The notes beneath the pieces are model-generated. The model ran no database searches. It saw only the letters and a program-made list of their open reading frames with translations, and was not told the origin of the DNA. The position numbers were made by a program, and so were the translations under genes. Positions 60,700 to 64,000 of a DNA stretch of 64,000 bases are shown piece after piece. Numbering within the stretch: position 1 is the first letter of the stretch; each line of letters starts with the position of its first letter. This DNA comes from Acipenser ruthenus (taxonomy: Eukaryota; Chordata; Actinopteri; Acipenseriformes; Acipenseridae): NCBI RefSeq assembly GCF_902713425.1, contig NC_081197.1, forward strand, positions 16,757,657 to 16,821,656, written 5' to 3'.

Positions 60700-63681
60700 A
60701 TGGAGCCACAACTCACAAATCCAAGGTGAGTGTTATAACATTCTTTTAGATTTCATATTTTAACGATTTAATTTTCAAATATCTTTTGTTATTTTTAAAA
60801 AAAATAGATCTAGCAATTCCTTCAGTTTCAAAATCTTGTAATGATTATACCTTTGATAAACTATTTTAGTTCATTGACTAGACTAGGCTTTGCAAATCCA
60901 ACCTACAGATGCGATGTAAGAGTAGCGTGGATCTCTTCTCAATGTTCAAATTCAGATGAATATACTGTATTTCTTTTCCTGTTTTATAGGATGAAGGACG
61001 ACACCCAGAAAGATCACACGACTAATAGACTACCTAATACTAAAGTGGTATGTTTCTTTGAATCCCTTTAACACATTTTTGTTCTGTCATATTGCATGTT
61101 AGGCTATAGATTCAAAATGAATCTGGTGTTTTAAATAAGGGTCTTCATTCACAAACATTGGAAGCTGATGGTGAAGACACAGCTGGTCTTTTACAGTTGC
61201 ATTCAGTTACCTTCCCAGCGCTGGCCTTGGCTCAGTCATAGACATAATAATAAGCAATGGAGAGTGCTCTGTCTCACAATGATGAACAGCTATAGGTCTC
61301 CGGAAAGCAGCTTATTTTAAAGCAACACCAGTGTGAATGATGATGTAGTAAAACATAGGTTTGTACTGTATATATAATATGTGTGTAACCATTCATTATA
61401 AAGGGTATGTTTTCATTACTTTTAGGTCAATAAAGAAAATACCAGACCCGAAAAGCAATGGAACAGACCTAATGTTATTAAGGCTGAACCCCAAAAACAA
61501 AAGGCTGTAAAATTGGAGCCCATGCAGTCTTCCAACCATGCAGTTAACAAAGAAGCACCTGTGAAGAAGGAAGGTGGAGATTCAGATAAGCAGGTGGATG
61601 AGGGAAATCAAGTGGGAAACACTGGATCCAAAAATCCTGCTGAAATGAGGAGACGTACAACCCTGAGCTACTCTTTCCTGTCTCACAGAAAGAATCAGCA
61701 AAAGCAGCTCATTGTGGAGAAGAGTGCCAACCCAAAGCCTGCTGTGCCTTGTGCCTCCAAACCAGTCTTGGGTGCCTACAGAGGCAAGGTTGTTCAGTCA
61801 AAAGTCAGCTCCTTTAGGAAGCCAGCAACCACTGAAGAAGAGAAGAATCAATCGGAAGTGAAGGCCGTTGCCTCTAAACCAATTGCACAGAAAACTAATA
61901 CAGCGAGCAATGGGAAAGCTTCAGTGCAGAAGCCAGGGATTGGTGTCCCAAAAACCTCTGCCCAGACAGCCAAGTCCACTACAACAAACATGCAAAAGGG
62001 GCAAATCGCAAAACCACCCTTAAGAGAAAATGTTTTCCAACAGAAGGAGCCTAAAGCAACCAACATTTTGGCTGCTAGAAGGCTGGTTAGCAGTGGCACC
62101 GCGGGTCCCGCACCACAGCCAAGGCTGCCAGTGACGATGAAGAAAAATGACTCTGTCCCAAAAGTGAACCCCAAGACATCTGAGGCCACAAGTAAAAATG
62201 GAGCAAAGCCATCGAACACAGTCATTAGTAATAAATACAAGATCAAAAAAGAAACCGCGGAAGAGCGAAGGTAAGCAATGAAAGATGATTTGAGAAAACG
62301 TCAGTGGTACTTTGAATGTATTGTAAAGTAATCATAGCTAACAAAATAGTTCCATACAATGTCTCTGACATGCATATCTATTCATTCTATAGGTCTCAAA
62401 TGTGCAATTTTGAAAAACCCACTTTAGCAAACGTGTGTATTCATTTTAAAACATGATATTTGGTTCTACAGTAAGTTCAAGAAAACAGTTTACAAGCCAT
62501 GCTTTTAGTCTGTCTTGTACTTCCTGGGTCATTTCACCTGGAGAGTGACACTGTCCCCACCCCTGCAAGGGCTTCTTTCCTGTAAATAACCAATCAGGTG
62601 CTTCTTCGATTTGACTGACATGCTTTGTCAGGAACATGCTTTGACCCAGAAGACACTGATGAAATGACCCAGGAAGTGCAAGTGCAAACAGAGAACACAA
62701 AAATAAGAGATAGAAACCGAGAGTATCTACTACCAGAACTACTGCAGGGAAATCTTGTTTTAAAATTAAAATACAAGAGTGCTGTAACATCTTTTTTAAA
62801 ACTGCTCGTTTGAGACCAATGTACCGGAAAGTGTGAAATGGCTGAGATTTCTGATATTGTTTTGTTAGTTACTATTGCTCTTAAGATGCATATTTTTTTT
62901 TTATTACTACTGTCTTGATTGATTTCATGAAAATCAAACTTTATTTAACGCATTCAAATCCATGTCAACAGGAATTAAGTTTGTAATTGAAAATAATTTG
63001 TATATTGAAAAATGTGTTTCACTATTGTACTACTGTTTGATTTCACACAGTTGATTTTATTTATGTATTTAATGACAGGCTTTTCTTTTTTGTTAATAAA
63101 TATATTACAAGTGAACATCAAAACTACTGGGGTGCCATTATTTCTTGCTAACCTTCTTGAGTAACCCTTGTTTCTAGATTAAGGCTGGCTGAGTGGTTGA
63201 CTACAAAAGGCAAAACTCTGAAGAGACCATCCATGGTACTGCAGGCTGGTGCCACCCTGAAGCAGGCTCCCAAAAAAGAACCAATAACCCAGCTGAATAC
63301 AACTATGGAGGTGGAAGATAACGATGAACAGGATCTGCCTGTTTTAGCTGAGGAAACGAATGAGGTAAGAACTTCCAAGTATATATATTCAGAATAAAAG
63401 GACAGGGTACTGCACTTTACATGAACCAAGTTGGCACACACAGATAATGCAGAAACTGTAGTTCAGTTTCAAAGTGATACAGTTTGAAGAACTTCAAATA
63501 ACTTAAATTGCATCCATTACCCCCTTAGTGTGCAATTTGCAATTTGCTAAATACAGTTTGATATCCAGCTTTGTGAGTTGGACAAAGACTTCTGTAACCA
63601 TTTGTTTCGCCTTTTTTCAGCCAATAGATGAGTTATGCTGTGCACTAGCAGATATGTTACCTACTTCAAAATCCAACACTG
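60700..63681 (+). CDS. CKAP2: Cytoskeleton-associated protein 2, N-terminal part (runs off the window)
   Basis: A microtubule-associated spindle protein expressed in mitosis. Visible coding exons are 60700-60725, 60990-61047, 61426-62270, 63178-63364 and 63621-63681, all in phase (392 codons so far). The next exon lies beyond the window. The start MEPQLTNPR is in a good position behind a leader exon. A KEN degron (residues 31-33) matches the position of the human KEN box used by APC/C. The block KPVLGAYRGKVVQSKVSSFR is the family hallmark, close to human PVLGSYRGQIVQSK. The segment RLAEWLTTKGKTLKRPS starts the conserved C-terminal part. The N-terminal stretch found before KEN in human is much shorter here. 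Lys-rich, disordered composition fits the family. Confidence 0.92.
62509..62694. repeat. Inverted repeat in a CKAP2 intron, MITE-like
   Basis: ACTTCCTGGGTCATTTCA near 62519 is mirrored by TGAAATGACCCAGGAAGT near 62661. Weaker pairing continues inward (GTGACACTG with CAGTGTCTTC). No target duplication was found. Confidence 0.45.
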
Positions 63682-64000
63682 GTGAGTGAATACCAAGCCA
63701 TCTACATTTAGACTGTATTTGATTGCTGCTAGTGCCCATATGTTTGAGCAGATACATGGTCCCAATGGTTATATACCCCCATCCAGTAGATTTGGTTTGT
63801 ATCTAGGTCAAACTACTGTAATCTAATGCTAAAACAGTGCCAATAGTTTATATTGGTGCAAAACTCAGTCTTGCTTGCCTTTCCACATAGCAACTTCAAA
63901 AACATTCAATCAAAAATGAGGTAAAAAAAAAAGAAAACGCTTGATTTTATCAACTTGTATCCAACTGAGATAAACACTTGAATATTATTGAGAATTCTGG

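Noticed and set aside
61848-62246. A 132-residue hydrophobic frame on the - strand
   Set aside because: It is the antisense shadow of the large CKAP2 exon.

Overview
The window is nuclear DNA from a vertebrate, most likely a non-teleost ray-finned fish such as a sturgeon or paddlefish. Five host genes are interrupted by GT-AG introns, and each matches a known vertebrate protein in length and motifs. The repeats are fish-like: tRNA-derived SINEs with the tail GTAAGTCGCCNTGGATAA, a Tc1 element, hAT elements and (AAT)n arrays. The sturgeon/paddlefish assignment rests on my memory of those SINEs, so it is moderate. No prokaryotic genes, CRISPR arrays or operons are present.

Layout. 1-504 is a fragment of a transposon-like ORF. 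SLC25A15 (mitochondrial ornithine carrier, + strand) runs 3086-12319; its introns hold a broken LTR-element fossil (4152-5139) and a degraded hAT element (9695-11016). Convergent with it, on the - strand, is a complete voltage-sensing phosphatase gene (TPTE/VSP, 25902-15530, 18 coding exons, 510 aa). A 4 kb gap with a duplicated block and MITE-like palindromes separates VSP from a divergent fibrinogen-like gene (+, 30426-37131, 331 aa), which carries a solo LTR in intron 5. THSD1 (-, 45206-38545, 857 aa) is convergent with the fibrinogen-like gene and has a young Tc1 copy in intron 1. VPS36 (-, 59204-48891, 382 aa) follows. CKAP2 (+, coding from 60700, cut by the window edge after 63681) is divergent from VPS36.

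The genes do not form one pathway. They cover urea-cycle transport, voltage-controlled phosphoinositide signalling, a secreted fibrinogen-domain protein, an endothelial adhesion receptor, ESCRT-II sorting and a mitotic spindle protein. What unites them is synteny: from memory, SLC25A15 and a TPTE2 pseudogene, and separately THSD1-VPS36-CKAP2, lie on human 13q14, so this window may show a fuller ancestral arrangement.

I found no clear new biological system. The most useful leads are the intact VSP with catalytic and sensor residues, the internally deleted Tc1 copy with identical ends, the VPS36 splice donor that runs into a trinucleotide array, the evenly spaced CCAAT boxes at CKAP2, a possible upstream-ORF switch in THSD1, the duplicated 0.2 kb block near the VSP/fibrinogen-like promoters and the inverted-LTR fossil. 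Exon limits were read by hand from splice sites and reading-frame continuity. One VPS36 exon (exon 2) may be off by one base.
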